NCBI RefSeq assembly: GCF_000003815.2
Contig: NC_049997.1
Span: 1,477,376 to 1,541,375, forward strand
DNA from: Branchiostoma floridae
Taxonomy: Eukaryota; Chordata; Leptocardii; Amphioxiformes; Branchiostomatidae
Direction of reading: 5' to 3'
DNA: 64,000 nucleotides
Positions 46,801 to 50,059 of the stretch are shown here, piece by piece (the stretch's first letter is position 1; the number at the start of each line of letters is the position of its first letter). A program made the translations under genes and the position numbers. The notes under the pieces are model-generated. The model did not search any database. It saw only the letters and a list, made by a program, of their open reading frames with translations, and was not told the origin of the DNA.

Positions 46801-47625
46801 AAGCACTTCTACATATCAATGCTAGGAGAAGAGATATACTGTTGTTAACGACCTGATAGATCTACATCAAAATGAATAGCACATGATCAACAAGAGTTGG
46901 AAGATTTCATGCCTCTTGGAAATATTTCTTGTTTGTCTTTTTAATTGTAGTTCACTGTGACTTACAAAATGTATTTGAATTACAAAACAACACAATGTGG
47001 AGCACCAGGCAGGGGATGCTGTGTTGTGCACCACACATTATAAAACACAATACATCAAACCCAGAATCAGCAACCACTCATGGAACTGAGGAAAATGGTT
47101 GCTGAGAAGGATTGCAAAGGGTGGGTTAGATTTTGAAATTAGAAATAGTCATTTCTCAGTTAACCAGTCTGGCTGAAACAGCAGCACGTTCAGATAGTAA
47201 TGTGAAGATCGGAGATCCTTGATCTTTATTACACCAAAGAGGGAGGATTTCAATTTCCATAACAACTCTGACCAAATTGCAAGTTTTTTAAAGCATGGTG
47301 TATTAGATGCAAAAACTTGTATCCACTGACTTTTAGCCAATAAATGACAAGTAGAGAAATGTAGACTTGTAGAGAAAAGTATGAAGAGAAAAAGTTTCTT
47401 ATACATGCTGTAGGAAGCTGTGTAAGTATTTATGGAGCAACCATCTCTATAATTATAGTTCCTTATTGTTCCTACCAGGAAGAGATCCAGGAGGCCCGGC
47501 AGCACTACCAGGCAGCGCTGAAGCTGGATCCGACCAACCAGGTTCTCATGGACAACATCCGCAAACTGGACAGGAAGGAGCAGCAGCTGCGCCAGGAGGC
47601 CAGCAGGCCAGCTGGAAACAGATAG
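4635..47625 (+). CDS. TMTC1: TMTC1, ER transmembrane and TPR-repeat protein (5'-partial, 16 exons seen)
   Basis: TMTC family proteins are ER multi-pass membrane proteins with lumenal TPRs. Established work links TMTC1-4 to O-mannosylation of cadherins, and TMTC1 to the SERCA pump. Coding exons read here: 4635-4812, 5147-5220, 5694-5867, 7635-7716, 25766-25871, 34654-34843, 35852-35973, 36515-36682, 37844-37957, 38467-38613, 40588-40799, 41263-41398, 42848-about 42993, 44427-44564, 46129-46335, 47479-47625. All have AG/GT borders except the exon 13 donor, and phases agree except at the two lesions. Diagnostic stretches are [34 protein letters not shown]...[11 protein letters not shown] (DUF1736), RVGFVVAER and [12 protein letters not shown], followed by about ten TPRs. 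About 790 residues are covered; my recollection of human TMTC1 is a little under 900. The N-terminal exon(s) with the acidic lumenal motif are missing from the window or hidden in a gap. The TMTC1 wording ([15 protein letters not shown]) fits TMTC1 better than TMTC2-4. Lesions: frameshift in exon 5, and insertion plus donor loss in exon 13. These may be assembly errors, a null allele or real decay. Confidence 0.9.
5018..5112 (+). mobile_element. Reverse-transcriptase fragment of a non-LTR element in TMTC1 intron 1
   Basis: The plus frame reads [20 protein letters not shown], which is the conserved RT block (Ax..MK.GKA.GPSGI..E.) of LINE reverse transcriptases. It ends just 35 bp before TMTC1 exon 2. 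No other part of the element is visible. Confidence 0.75.
5147..5220 (+). CDS. TMTC1: TMTC1 exon 2
   Basis: Acceptor TTCCAG, donor GTAAGA. It encodes [18 protein letters not shown] and then SFLAFTK, which continues HPVHTEA directly, as in other TMTC proteins. 74 nt, phase 0 to 2. Confidence 0.9.
5419..5646. mobile_element. MITE with TAACCCTTAAA termini
   Basis: The left end TAACCCTTAAAGTGCCAGA and right end (reverse-complemented) TTAACCCTTAAACTGCCAA form inverted termini around ~230 bp. Two CCGGATATATCCGG palindromes lie inside at about 5572 and 5615. No coding capacity. Confidence 0.7.
5694..5867 (+). CDS. TMTC1: TMTC1 exon 3
   Basis: Acceptor TTGTAG, donor GTGGGA. It encodes a membrane helix followed by [19 protein letters not shown], the strongly conserved KEQGIT motif of TMTC proteins, and ends in a basic CRRGILR stretch. 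A retrotransposon tail starts almost directly after the donor. Confidence 0.92.
5868..6170 (+). mobile_element. 5'-truncated non-LTR retrotransposon tail next to a TMTC1 splice donor
   Basis: The plus frame reads [11 protein letters not shown], then [20 protein letters not shown] and [10 protein letters not shown], the conserved C-terminal end of LINE reverse transcriptases (NSFFPRT...WN.L...SL..FK..L). The 3' end has (ATACAG)n. A second, inverted copy of the same family is at 38184-38387. Confidence 0.85.
6177..6579. mobile_element. MITE with ~33-bp inverted termini
   Basis: Left end CTTTACACAAGAGGGGGAAT then GAGCCAGAATGCC; right end GGGCATTCTGGCTCATTCTG then CCTGGTGTGAAGG. The inner 15 bp (GAATGAGCCAGAATGCC) match almost perfectly as an inverted repeat. 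The interior is rich in GGAATGC/GCATTC words. Exact borders are uncertain. Confidence 0.65.
6812..7316. mobile_element. Harbinger-like MITE, TAA target duplication
   Basis: TAA (6809-6811) precedes GGCCACAGCAAATAAATTT, and the right end GCAAGTAAATTTTATGGATG reads outward to GGCC followed by TAA (7317-7319). The 3-bp TWA duplication and GGCC terminus fit PIF/Harbinger. The termini extend over about 35 bp including GGATGACATC. A truncated relative lies at 41499-41560. Confidence 0.75.
7635..7716 (+). CDS. TMTC1: TMTC1 exon 4
   Basis: Acceptor TTACAG, donor GTAAGT. 82 nt completing the split Arg codon, encoding a basic stretch ([20 protein letters not shown]) and then SAVTGMV. Supported mainly by splice signals and phase match to both neighbours; the sequence itself is weakly conserved. 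Confidence 0.75.
7720..8225. other. No recognised feature
   Basis: TMTC1 intron 4 sequence directly after exon 4. I see no exon, terminal repeat or array. Confidence 0.5.
9334..9345 (+). promoter_or_regulatory. Possible TATA box inside the 5.2-kb element
   Basis: GTGTATATAAAGAATTT follows a GC-rich stretch (GGCGGCTCCTCGCGAGGCCG). It resembles a core promoter, but no open frame could be assigned downstream because of the N gap. Confidence 0.3.
9472..9571. other. Assembly gap (100 N)
   Basis: Placeholder-length gap inside the 5.2-kb element; the true size is unknown. Confidence 0.99.
10080..10125 (+). mobile_element. LINE 3' tail remnant
   Basis: GGCAAAAATGTGCAATAAAGG followed by TCTTCATTCATTTATT is shared, in the opposite orientation, with 45715-45745. 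A common 3' end with AATAAA and a (TTCA)n tail indicates the same retroposon family. Confidence 0.55.
10640..11180 (+). repeat. Imperfect tandem duplication, unit ~280 bp
   Basis: Both copies start CAGAACTTTTGAACT, share ATAGATTAAAAAACACATAA and GAGCTCC..CAGGAACAGGTA, and end GCCGGCGGA..., then CTAGCCTA. They are substantially diverged. They lie wholly within the 5.2-kb element. Confidence 0.75.
11435..11534. other. Assembly gap (100 N)
   Basis: Second placeholder gap inside the 5.2-kb element. Confidence 0.99.
13603..13821. mobile_element. 219-bp MITE with ~43-bp inverted termini
   Basis: The left end TAACGCTGGTTCACCTTTAT continues to CCGTTG; the reverse complement of the right end is TAACGCTAGTTCACCTTTAT and continues to CCGTTG. 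The termini match at most positions over ~43 bp. Small and non-coding; a TA target is possible. Confidence 0.82.
13838..14205 (+). repeat. ~100-bp direct repeat flanking a hairpin-forming insert
   Basis: GAGTTATGTGTTTGCCATAA plus the next ~80 bp occurs at about 13845 and again at about 14105, nearly identical, including a (TAAA)n stretch. Between them, 13940-14070 contains GATGTATATGGTGTCAT and its inverted partner ATGACACCATATACATC, a hairpin or MITE-like insert. Confidence 0.7.
14206..15077. other. No recognised feature
   Basis: AT-rich intronic sequence, with only a short repeated phrase around AACTCAAAACCA at 14469 and 14834. Confidence 0.5.
15078..15376. other. Assembly gap (299 N)
   Basis: Borders the G-rich minisatellite at 15377-15470, so the hidden DNA is probably more of that array. 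Confidence 0.99.
15377..15470 (-). repeat. G/C-rich minisatellite derived from a Penelope-like coding motif
   Basis: On the minus strand, CTTCAACACACACAGACCAA then TACCTG is repeated as CTTCAACACCCACCAACCAA then TACCTG, separated by C-runs. The first copy is the HTDQYL part of the adjacent reverse-transcriptase fragment. It leads into an N gap. Confidence 0.65.
15434..15575 (-). mobile_element. Penelope-like retroelement reverse-transcriptase fragment
   Basis: The minus frame reads [20 protein letters not shown] then [20 protein letters not shown] and THTDQYL. In Penelope-type polymerases the corresponding block is F..E.E..L.FLDV.......V.VY.KPTHTDQYL. The match is clear although diverged, and continuation is replaced by C-rich repeat. 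No GIY-YIG domain is seen. Confidence 0.65.
15580..16735. other. No recognised feature
   Basis: Intronic DNA without visible exons. A few short open frames lack protein-like composition. Confidence 0.5.
16735..16870 (+). repeat. Diverged member of the GAGTT.GGCGACCTCATACC dispersed family
   Basis: AACTAGAGTTTCACAAACCC and the following ATTATGCAAATAATTTCCTC resemble the repeats at 39198-40265, 19885-20060 and 62383-62980. Weak. Confidence 0.35.
16876..17040. mobile_element. TACTGTAAATGCA MITE, copy 1
   Basis: Starts TACTGTAAATGCAGTAATGT, contains GTTCGCGGTTTTCGCGGTGG, and ends CTGCGAATCTAAATGTT. Related copies are at 32982-33060, 36181-36390 and 40331-40532. Non-coding, with internally inverted TTCGCGGT/ACCGCGAA motifs. 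Confidence 0.75.
17788..18508. mobile_element. Harbinger-like non-autonomous element, TTA target duplication
   Basis: TTA flanks both ends (17785-17787, 18509-18511). Termini GGCCCACTTTACATTACGC and GGTCCACTTTACATTACGC (right, reverse-complemented) continue to CTTTTCGCGT, about 29 bp. Both terminus and 3-bp TWA duplication fit PIF/Harbinger. One internal frame (17962-18210, 82 aa) has an Arg-rich stretch ([19 protein letters not shown]) but no transposase motifs; it could be a relic of the Harbinger accessory or N-terminal region. Confidence 0.87.
18847..18946. other. Assembly gap (100 N)
   Basis: Placeholder gap in TMTC1 intron 4. Confidence 0.99.
18947..19880. other. No recognised feature
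   Basis: AT-rich intronic sequence; nothing convincing on either strand. Confidence 0.5.
19885..20060 (+). repeat. Dispersed repeat, AACTGGAGTTTGGCAACC family
   Basis: AACTGGAGTTTGGCAACCTC then ATACCTGCATAAAATATTTA is about 80% like the starts of the repeats at 39198 and 62383. Only the first ~170 bp is present. Confidence 0.65.
20386..20464. repeat. 79-bp inverted repeat (hairpin)
   Basis: GGATGTGTCAAGTTGGCAGG is followed ~40 bp later by GGGTAACTTGACACATCC. The 14-bp perfect arms GGATGTGTCAAGTT could form a stable stem. It may be a short terminal-repeat relic. Confidence 0.6.
20611..22066 (+). pseudogene. 5'-truncated non-LTR retrotransposon, RT C-terminal half
   Basis: One reading frame runs from about 20611 to 21933 with a single TAA at 21034-21036. 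It begins with the RT thumb-side block [19 protein letters not shown] then [12 protein letters not shown], and contains [15 protein letters not shown]. Further on come [20 protein letters not shown] and the zinc-binding [20 protein letters not shown] block typical of LINE C-termini. The 3' end is at about 22066 after GTGTCAATAAAGATTG. About 430 residues remain and no endonuclease. A related, more degraded copy is at 50060-50700 with the same GTCAATAAAG end. It is full of otherwise intact codons, so it is fairly young. Confidence 0.88.
22339..22816 (+). mobile_element. TTAA-family MITE copy 1
   Basis: Starts GGTAGCAGAACACAGTTTTC and ends CTGTGTTCTGCTACC. It contains CAATGAAAAGTATAGTAGGG and ATGGGGCGCATTTATACAC. 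The outer border is TTAA, the inner border CTACCTTGAAC. Confidence 0.85.
23336..23813 (+). mobile_element. TTAA-family MITE copy 2
   Basis: Nearly identical to copy 1, with differences such as CTGGCTTCG for CTAGCTTCG and ATAGACCCGGGG for ATACACCCCGGG. The inner border is GGTTGAAGG, the outer border CCTTAATTCC. The few differences suggest a recent common origin of the two copies. Confidence 0.85.
24749..24995. other. Assembly gap (247 N)
   Basis: Lies at the centre of the inverted repeat, where assembly commonly fails. Confidence 0.99.
25766..25871 (+). pseudogene. TMTC1: TMTC1 exon 5 with internal frameshift
   Basis: Acceptor TCTACAG, donor GTATGC. From 25766 to 25828 the frame reads [20 protein letters not shown] then Asp. 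From 25846 a different frame reads SFSPYLATR, which joins the next exon (FLTYSYLL) exactly through a split Arg codon. Both halves match the family order, in which an Asn-Pro-Ala segment is expected between them. The 17 bases at 25829-25845 are an ACATGT-type repeat and put the halves out of frame by one base. Without correction the reading frame stops soon after. A draft base error here cannot be excluded. Confidence 0.8.
26079..26251. mobile_element. MITE with 18-bp perfect TIRs, nested copy
   Basis: TAATCTCCAAGCAGATCC at the left and its exact inverse GGATCTGCTTGGAGATTA at the right. Flanks TGGACCAG and TGGACCCG are an 8-bp duplication with one mismatch. The interior shares GGCTTAGGAGTGTGTTT and GGCTGACTACACTCCTTGGC with 37142-37302. 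Confidence 0.88.
26285..27150. other. AT-rich intronic DNA
   Basis: No exon recognised. Two near-identical phrases (TTTACAAAAAATGGTA at 26701 and 26901) suggest a small duplication. Confidence 0.45.
27905..30373 (-). CDS. Intronless LRR type I membrane receptor nested in TMTC1 intron 5
   Basis: 822 residues if translation starts at the ATG at 30373-30371, which has an ideal GCCACCATG context; the open frame extends 12 codons further only through a TTG. Residues 1-18 ([18 protein letters not shown]) form a signal peptide. About 19 leucine-rich repeats follow (LxxLxLxxNxL pattern, for example [11 protein letters not shown] and [11 protein letters not shown]). Then comes a C-terminal cap with [17 protein letters not shown] and more cysteines, a low-complexity stem, a membrane span near residues 591-615 ([20 protein letters not shown]...) and KKKR as stop-transfer. 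The ~207-residue tail has no TIR or kinase domain but holds YETI, YAVA, YLSF, YLSL and YNFP around residues 656, 673, 691, 726 and 777. These are candidate SH2 or endocytic motifs. The likely role is adhesion or ligand recognition; the exact family is not recognised. It lies antisense to TMTC1 and wholly inside an intron. Confidence 0.93.
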   Translation of the reverse strand: MFLSVLLLLYSLPETMGQMNEPGCTQYSTAFQSVASCVGLQLTEVPSNLPSNITELNLNNNSLSHIRKGDFLRFRHLTTLHLSQNNITLIQEKSLSGPPLVNVFLRHNRLENIPEEVLHIHSLKYLNLENNQINNLTVPLGKYRTTAQLRVLVLKNTQLSLLQGHIFASMNLQSLDLSFNKLESLPHLVFGKLNKKLETLTLAVNRLSDIPSSIHKLTVLQHLDLSYNKIKRVAATSLTGLQNLKTLYLSGNGIISIADNAFSHLRLTRLNLSSNKLTTIPTPLTSMASMTMLSLGGNPLGQIQPGILQSMPALHTLELEKVGLSYLPSGTFSNSSLTHLNLAFNKLQGLPMDIFSGTALRVLQLQGNQFSQFPRAVAALSSLELLDICHNAITVLEPVEDFSRLTKLTRLLMHDMGLRRIDKDGIFHGMECLEELDLSRNKLTTLPRNTFHGLPSLRTVLLGQNKLQSLPINIFSNTTTLDHIDLSHNKLEYLSTLSVTTMSKESISSQNVHLENNPWYCDSNLCPLMDWYSKLQQPVSTPAPNCTCQTPSNMTFHQAISMFCVKRTETSPLEGTDDSSNVSYGTEADQTVLFVVIAAIVLFMLVMVGVIVYHWKKKRAQSPHIKPYHFTSDIRRQYLEDLQGLLSRPDSSEPVYETIDNMRCPSSVSSHMYAVADDDLDTRSMASTGTYLSFPGQSRCGWQSATSLSVIDDEDDTKTITSHHTYLSLLGDTDSIDSQPVHLPLIGPDVNTSSTSIHSSMDCDEGGTENIPGQPVYNFPKWKGYFPREKSTLSSITCASHATVSKVILEDLKDNALDGTVT
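30374..32980. other. Upstream region of the nested LRR gene and TMTC1 intron 5; no clear feature
   Basis: On the minus strand this holds the 5' untranslated region and promoter of the LRR gene, but I cannot place a TATA box or transcription start. No other exon or terminal repeat was recognised. Confidence 0.45.
32982..33060. mobile_element. TACTGTAAATGCA MITE, short internally deleted copy
   Basis: TACTGTAATGAAAAAAATGT, TTGCAGTGGTTTGTG and the end CACGAACATTTACAGT match the termini of the family. Only 79 bp remain. Confidence 0.65.
33700..34225 (+). repeat. Dispersed repeat with two internal ~175-bp units
   Basis: TTAAGCATTTTGTTGTA, then AAGTGTTATTGAA and TTCCAAATTTCAGG, occurs at about 33732 and again at about 33881. 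A third partial unit ends TGTGCCAAATTCCAGGTCAT. The segment ends AGAAGAAGAAGAAACATTAT, which looks like a retroposon-type tail. Confidence 0.6.
34654..34843 (+). CDS. TMTC1: TMTC1 exon 6 (DUF1736 core)
   Basis: Acceptor TTCTGCAG after a long pyrimidine tract, donor GTAAAC. It encodes [38 protein letters not shown] and another helix ending LFLAE. This is the most diagnostic TMTC1 segment in the window. Confidence 0.95.
35565..35798 (+). repeat. Tandem duplication, 117-bp unit
   Basis: GCAGTATGCTATAATGTGCC starts copy 1 at 35565 and GCAGTATGCTATAATATGCC starts copy 2 at 35682. Both end TTGCCTAACTAGTTAA. It lies just upstream of TMTC1 exon 7. Confidence 0.85.
35852..35973 (+). CDS. TMTC1: TMTC1 exon 7
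   Basis: Acceptor TTGTCAG, donor GTCAGT. It encodes a hydrophobic helix then [20 protein letters not shown] and ILYIP, the conserved [15 protein letters not shown] block of TMTC proteins. Confidence 0.95.
36181..36390. mobile_element. TACTGTAAATGCA MITE, copy 3
   Basis: TACTGTAAATGCAGAAACTT, GGTTTGATGTTCGCGGTTTT and CTGCGAACTTAAATAC define the family. It lies between TMTC1 exons 7 and 8. Confidence 0.8.
36515..36682 (+). CDS. TMTC1: TMTC1 exon 8
   Basis: Acceptor CTCCAG, donor GTAATT. It encodes [11 protein letters not shown], another hydrophobic helix, then [15 protein letters not shown], the last membrane helix and the linker into the TPR domain. Confidence 0.93.
36733..37012 (-). mobile_element. 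hAT-like MITE, inverted relative of 1130-1539
   Basis: Starts CAAGGGTAGGATAAGTCCAC and ends GAAAACTTGTCCAACCCTG. The interior matches the reverse complement of 1140-1475, for example CTTGTCCGATCGGGCAAGTT and CCATTACTGGAAGTGAAAAT. It follows TMTC1 exon 8 by 50 bp. Confidence 0.8.
37142..37302. mobile_element. MITE with 18-bp perfect TIRs and perfect 8-bp duplication
   Basis: TAATCTCCAAGCAGATCC and GGATCTGCTTGGAGATTA are exact inverses. ATCCAAAC flanks both ends. The family is shared with 26079-26251. An 8-bp duplication fits hAT or P superfamilies; no coding capacity. Confidence 0.92.
37475..37665 (+). mobile_element. tRNA-derived SINE fragment
   Basis: CCTGAGTTCAAGTCCCC is a good pol III B box. 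It is followed by TGTGCCCTTGGGAAAGGCAC then TCTACACAAATTTCC, a body resembling conserved central SINE domains of marine invertebrates. A weak A-box region precedes it (TAGTCTAGTG). Confidence 0.7.
37844..37957 (+). CDS. TMTC1: TMTC1 exon 9 (first TPR)
   Basis: Acceptor CATAG, donor GTAAGT. It encodes [20 protein letters not shown] then [18 protein letters not shown], the first tetratricopeptide unit. Confidence 0.95.
38184..38387 (-). mobile_element. Truncated non-LTR tail, inverted copy of the 5868-6170 family
   Basis: The minus frame reads [20 protein letters not shown] then [14 protein letters not shown], ending with a (ATACAG)n-type tail (CTGTATCTGTATCTC on the plus strand). It ends about 80 bp before the acceptor of TMTC1 exon 10. 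Confidence 0.85.
38467..38613 (+). CDS. TMTC1: TMTC1 exon 10 (TPR)
   Basis: Acceptor TGGCAG, donor GTACAT. It encodes [19 protein letters not shown], then a second TPR ending [22 protein letters not shown] is a TMTC1-type signature. Confidence 0.95.
39198..40265 (+). mobile_element. Dispersed ~1.07-kb repeat with ACCTCCATGAA inverted ends
   Basis: Starts AACTAGAGTTCGGCGACCTC then ATACCTCCATGAAT, and ends TGACATTTCATGGAGGTAAC after a (CAGA)n microsatellite. Its first 570 bp match 62383-62980. It contains module repeats of the type CTATCTA...ATGTC..GACCATA.CATGT. Related partial copies are at 19885, 45120-45490 and 48650-48900. No protein recognised. Confidence 0.7.
40331..40532. mobile_element. 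TACTGTAAATGCA MITE, copy 4 (complete termini)
   Basis: TACTGTAAATGCATTTACGT at the left and TTTCTGCATTTACAGTA at the right give perfect 13-bp inverted ends, clearer than in the other copies. It lies 55 bp upstream of TMTC1 exon 11. Confidence 0.85.
40588..40799 (+). CDS. TMTC1: TMTC1 exon 11 (two TPRs)
   Basis: Acceptor TTTCCAG, donor GTAAAT. It encodes [40 protein letters not shown] and [13 protein letters not shown]. Phase 2 to 1. Confidence 0.95.
41263..41398 (+). CDS. TMTC1: TMTC1 exon 12 (TPR)
   Basis: Acceptor CTGCAG, donor GTTAGT. It encodes [20 protein letters not shown] then [20 protein letters not shown] and ESLFLR, one full TPR and the start of the next. Confidence 0.95.
41499..41560 (+). 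mobile_element. Truncated left end of the TAA/GGCCAC Harbinger-like MITE
   Basis: AATAAGGCCACATCAAATTT then ATTTCTTGCCTCTTGG resembles the start of 6812-7316. The right end was not found. Confidence 0.45.
41851..42250 (+). pseudogene. Internally deleted mariner transposase
   Basis: The ATG at 41851 opens [20 protein letters not shown] then [20 protein letters not shown] and [19 protein letters not shown], the DNA-binding half of a mariner transposase. After about 42060 a different frame reads [20 protein letters not shown] then GSYEEK, the C-terminal end of the same protein. The catalytic middle (D,D,D) is absent, so the copy cannot mobilise itself. TTACTTATTGAATGCCCCTT at about 42225 may be the right terminal repeat. 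No matching left terminus found. Confidence 0.88.
42848..42993 (+). pseudogene. TMTC1: TMTC1 exon 13 with damaged 3' end
   Basis: Acceptor TTTTTCAG. It encodes [20 protein letters not shown] then [20 protein letters not shown] and RHETV. By alignment with TMTC1 spacing the exon should end VTHY followed by GTAAGT. In this first copy of the 50-bp repeat there is one extra A (GTTAACTC instead of GTTACTC) and the donor reads GGAAGG. Using the next repeat's intact donor at 43045 would run into TGA at 43026-43028. A weak GTTAAC at 42981 would keep phase 0 and may be used instead. Confidence 0.75.
42950..44175 (+). repeat. 50-bp tandem array derived from the end of TMTC1 exon 13 and its splice donor
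   Basis: The unit is TCTCTAGACCCAGACAGACA, TGAAACTGTTACTCATTATG, TAAGTACATC. About 23 copies, many identical. An unrelated ~85-bp stretch interrupts at 43790-43875. Each unit holds coding sequence for [11 protein letters not shown], a consensus 5' splice site (CATTAT then GTAAGT) and an acceptor-like TCTCTCTAG. The first unit is the genuine exon end, with an extra A and a mutated donor. Confidence 0.93.
44427..44564 (+). CDS. TMTC1: TMTC1 exon 14 (TPR)
   Basis: Acceptor CCCCCAG, donor GTGGGA. 46 codons in phase 0: [20 protein letters not shown], then [20 protein letters not shown], one TPR and part of the next. Confidence 0.93.
44608..45073. mobile_element. hAT-like MITE with perfect 8-bp duplication
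   Basis: TAGGGCTGGGTACAGGTA at the left; right end reverse-complemented TAGGGGTGGGTACCGGTACA. ATAATGAT flanks both ends (44600-44607, 45074-45081). The subterminal regions carry GGACCTGAA/AACCTGGACC words. The family is also present at 25938-27250 and, in part, near 34480-34540. Confidence 0.9.
45120..45490 (+). repeat. Partial dispersed repeat related to 39840-40200
   Basis: Shared order of phrases: CAATCCGTC, TTGAGATATTCC, CCCTGCAGTTCC, CAAGAGCT, CATGTTCAGAA, then CAAACGCTACC after a (CACA)n stretch. Diverged. Confidence 0.5.
45715..45760 (-). mobile_element. LINE 3' tail remnant, minus strand
   Basis: GAATGAATGAAGACCTTTAT then TGCACATTTTGCC is the reverse complement of the tail at 10080-10125. 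More of the element may extend to about 46000. Confidence 0.55.
46129..46335 (+). CDS. TMTC1: TMTC1 exon 15 (two TPRs)
   Basis: Acceptor CCTGTAG, donor GTGGGG. 69 codons: [40 protein letters not shown] and [15 protein letters not shown]. The last block matches the conserved A.MN.G...HIK motif near the TMTC1 C-terminus. Confidence 0.95.
46390..46782. mobile_element. ~390-bp MITE with ~60-bp inverted termini
   Basis: TACACCTTTCTCGCGCAGCG then ACCATGATTGATTGAAGACG is matched, inverted, by the right end (reverse complement TACACCTTTCTCATGAGGCA then GCCATGATAGATCTAAAACG), followed in both by AATGAGGCAAACA. It lies 54 bp downstream of TMTC1 exon 15. Confidence 0.85.
47479..47625 (+). CDS. TMTC1: TMTC1 exon 16 (last coding exon)
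   Basis: Acceptor CTACCAG, stop TAG at 47623-47625. It encodes [20 protein letters not shown], then a charged helix [16 protein letters not shown]. The length and charged tail match the usual TMTC1 C-terminus. Confidence 0.95.
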   Translation, partial: EEIQEARQHYQAALKLDPTNQVLMDNIRKLDRKEQQLRQEASRPAGNR

Positions 47626-48250
47626 TATCTCACAGTACCGCTGGTGCTCCTCATGTCCAACTTCAACTTAACATGCTCTCGAATTGATATGCTGCAATGT
47701 ATTCTTACAGCCTGAAGACATTTTGTGAAGACAATTGTGTTGGATGTTTTTGCTGCTCTCAAGCTCAAGCACTGTTCTCTTAAGCATTTATTATGATTTA
47801 AGAATTGTTCTGTTATAATTGAGGAATGATGATTTTAGGTTTATTCCACTTCTCAATATACGTAATGATTGTTGACAAAAAGATGTTTTGACTTTTGTCA
47901 GATGTTGGTAATCGATGGCAATCTTATTGCAGAGATGTAAAAATCTAGATGTACATAATTTTTATTGATATACATGTACATGTAGTCCAGTTACAGTAAC
48001 ATAAATTGTATCTGTGATGTTATTTTATCATAATTATACAGACCTATTATGTACTTCTACCACCCAAGTAGATTTCTGTATGTATGATCTCTTCTTAATC
48101 ATCACTTACACAGAGTAATAGAATATTTTTTTAATAAGCTTTTAAATGTTTTATTAAAAAGTTTAATGTTTTATCAAGATTATTGTGTAATATTTGTTGT
48201 GTTCATATCAATGCACTATAAGTGTAGCCAGTATGATCATTTGCCTTGTA
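47626..48250 (+). other. TMTC1: TMTC1 3' untranslated region (extent unclear)
   Basis: AT-rich sequence after the stop. No canonical AATAAA seen; ATTAAA near 48155 is a possible polyadenylation signal. Confidence 0.4.
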
Positions 48251-48652
48251 AAGCCCTGGTCACATTTGTTCATTAAAAGTAGGATTTTTCTCCTCAACTA
48301 CAGTTAAGCTATGGACACAACCCACCGTGGGCACAACCCACCGTACGTGCAAATATGTGCTGTCAACGTGCCAAAACATGGGCAATCTTTTGGGATCTGT
48401 AAGTGGTAAGTACCGCCTCCGTACGAACTCGTAGGGAATCCGACGGATTTTGGAGCACGCAGACACACCGTAGAACTTTACGTGCAGACAAAACTTTGTG
48501 CCATCAGGCTGCGGATTCACCCCCGTACGTGCCAGTACGAGCGACGCGCCTGCCCTGTGCAACCTGAACGATTTCGGAAATACGTGGCGGACATGGCCTC
48601 CCCAAAAAACGTACGGACAAATTGCACGTATGGCGGATTGTGACCTTAGCTT
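48251..48652. mobile_element. ~400-bp MITE, GGTCACA termini
   Basis: AAGCCCTGGTCACATTTG at the left and (reverse-complemented) AAGCTAAGGTCACAATCCG at the right, with TA outside both. The interior is GC-rich with many CGTACG/ACGTAC words, unlike the flanking AT-rich DNA. Confidence 0.65.
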
Positions 48653-48900
48653 TAATGCCAGAGTCTGCAGTATTGTTGCAAAAGCCGCTTGCTCTCTGTC
48701 TCAAGAGCTAACTACCACTCAAAAATCACAACCATAGTGTTTTCAGAACACAAGATATCAAAACCTGAAGTTCAGCTGCAGTTCTTTAAAAGCCGGTAGG
48801 AAAGCCTTCCTTTTCCCGGCCCCTACCCACATGCCAAATACAATGTATCATGAACCATATCCAGACTCAACATATCCGGGAACTAGTAAGTAAAGTTTAG
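48650..48900 (+). repeat. Partial dispersed repeat related to 39960-40180
   Basis: CAAGAGCTAACTACCACTCA, AAATCACAACCATAGTGTTT and TTCAGAACACAAGATATCAA correspond to phrases in the 39198-40265 repeat. Diverged. Confidence 0.5.
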
Positions 48901-50050
48901 CAAGTGCCTTATGTTTGTTATGGCAGCGGCAAAATTCTGCAATATCAAGACAGTATTTAAAAAAGAATGAAGCTGAAGTTCAGTCTTACATGTAGGTTTA
49001 GCCATTCTCAGAGTGTTCCACGAAAGACTCAGAACATATCAGAAATAACCTTTGTGTCTGCAAGGTCACATGCAGTTCATGGTGTTCACAGTTTAATGTA
49101 GTTGGCATTGGTGTCCTTACCCCCACATGGCCATTTGTAAGGGCTACACGTACACATGTATGTATAAGTAATAGGTAGTTGATGCTCTACATAATACAAA
49201 ATTTACCGGTGTTGTACTTACTAAGGCCACTCTGACTTAATTTTACATTTGCGCGCACATGGATTTTCGCCTGTTGTCAAAAAACAATTGTCAAAACAAT
49301 ACAAGTCTCCTTGAATTGATTAAGGTTTGTTGTGTGGTGGTTGTGCATTTGATGATGACATTTATGACTAACATGAGTAGTGTTCTTCGTTGTTTGGTCC
49401 TTATGTTCAATGTGTTGTACCATTATACATCAAAATTACCCATCAGACCATAGTATAGTGGAAACAGAACGAGACCACGTTATATCACGATTTCAATCAT
49501 CTCAATGATGTCTTTAGATTGCTCAGCTGCCAAATGTCTTCTTTCACATAATCAATAAATAAAGGTTCAAAGAAGCGAATCTAGATCAACCAACACCCAA
49601 TCATAGGTTTGGACTAATTTTCAATGCCCCCAATATTGGTGTCTTTCAGCCCACTTAAGCCTTGAATGGTCCGTTTTTCAACCCACCACTCAACCCACTA
49701 TTAACTCCATGACTTTGGATTTGGATACTGAAACTTTATGAGCAACAATAAGAACAATGGAATAACAAACCTTGCTGTTCAGGAAAATTGTTTGAACAGC
49801 ATCCGTCTGTGTAACTTGTTGTAACTGGGTCTGGTTGGGTCATCTGTTTTTTCTGGTTCTCTTTCGGAAATCAGCAAGTTAAGGGCCACTAGAATATTAG
49901 ATGAATAAAGAAATAAAATGACAGGGACGAGTGCCAACTAAATGATGATCCAAGAGGTGGGGGAATACGTCCAAATATAAATGCTAGTGAACTTGACCGT
50001 CTATGAGCAAAGATGAACCTCTGCAACAACACCTCGTCCGGTTTACCCCC
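48900..50050. other. No recognised feature
   Basis: Intergenic DNA downstream of TMTC1. C-rich tract at 50047-50060; nothing else supported. Confidence 0.5.
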
Positions 50051-50059
50051 CCCCTCCCC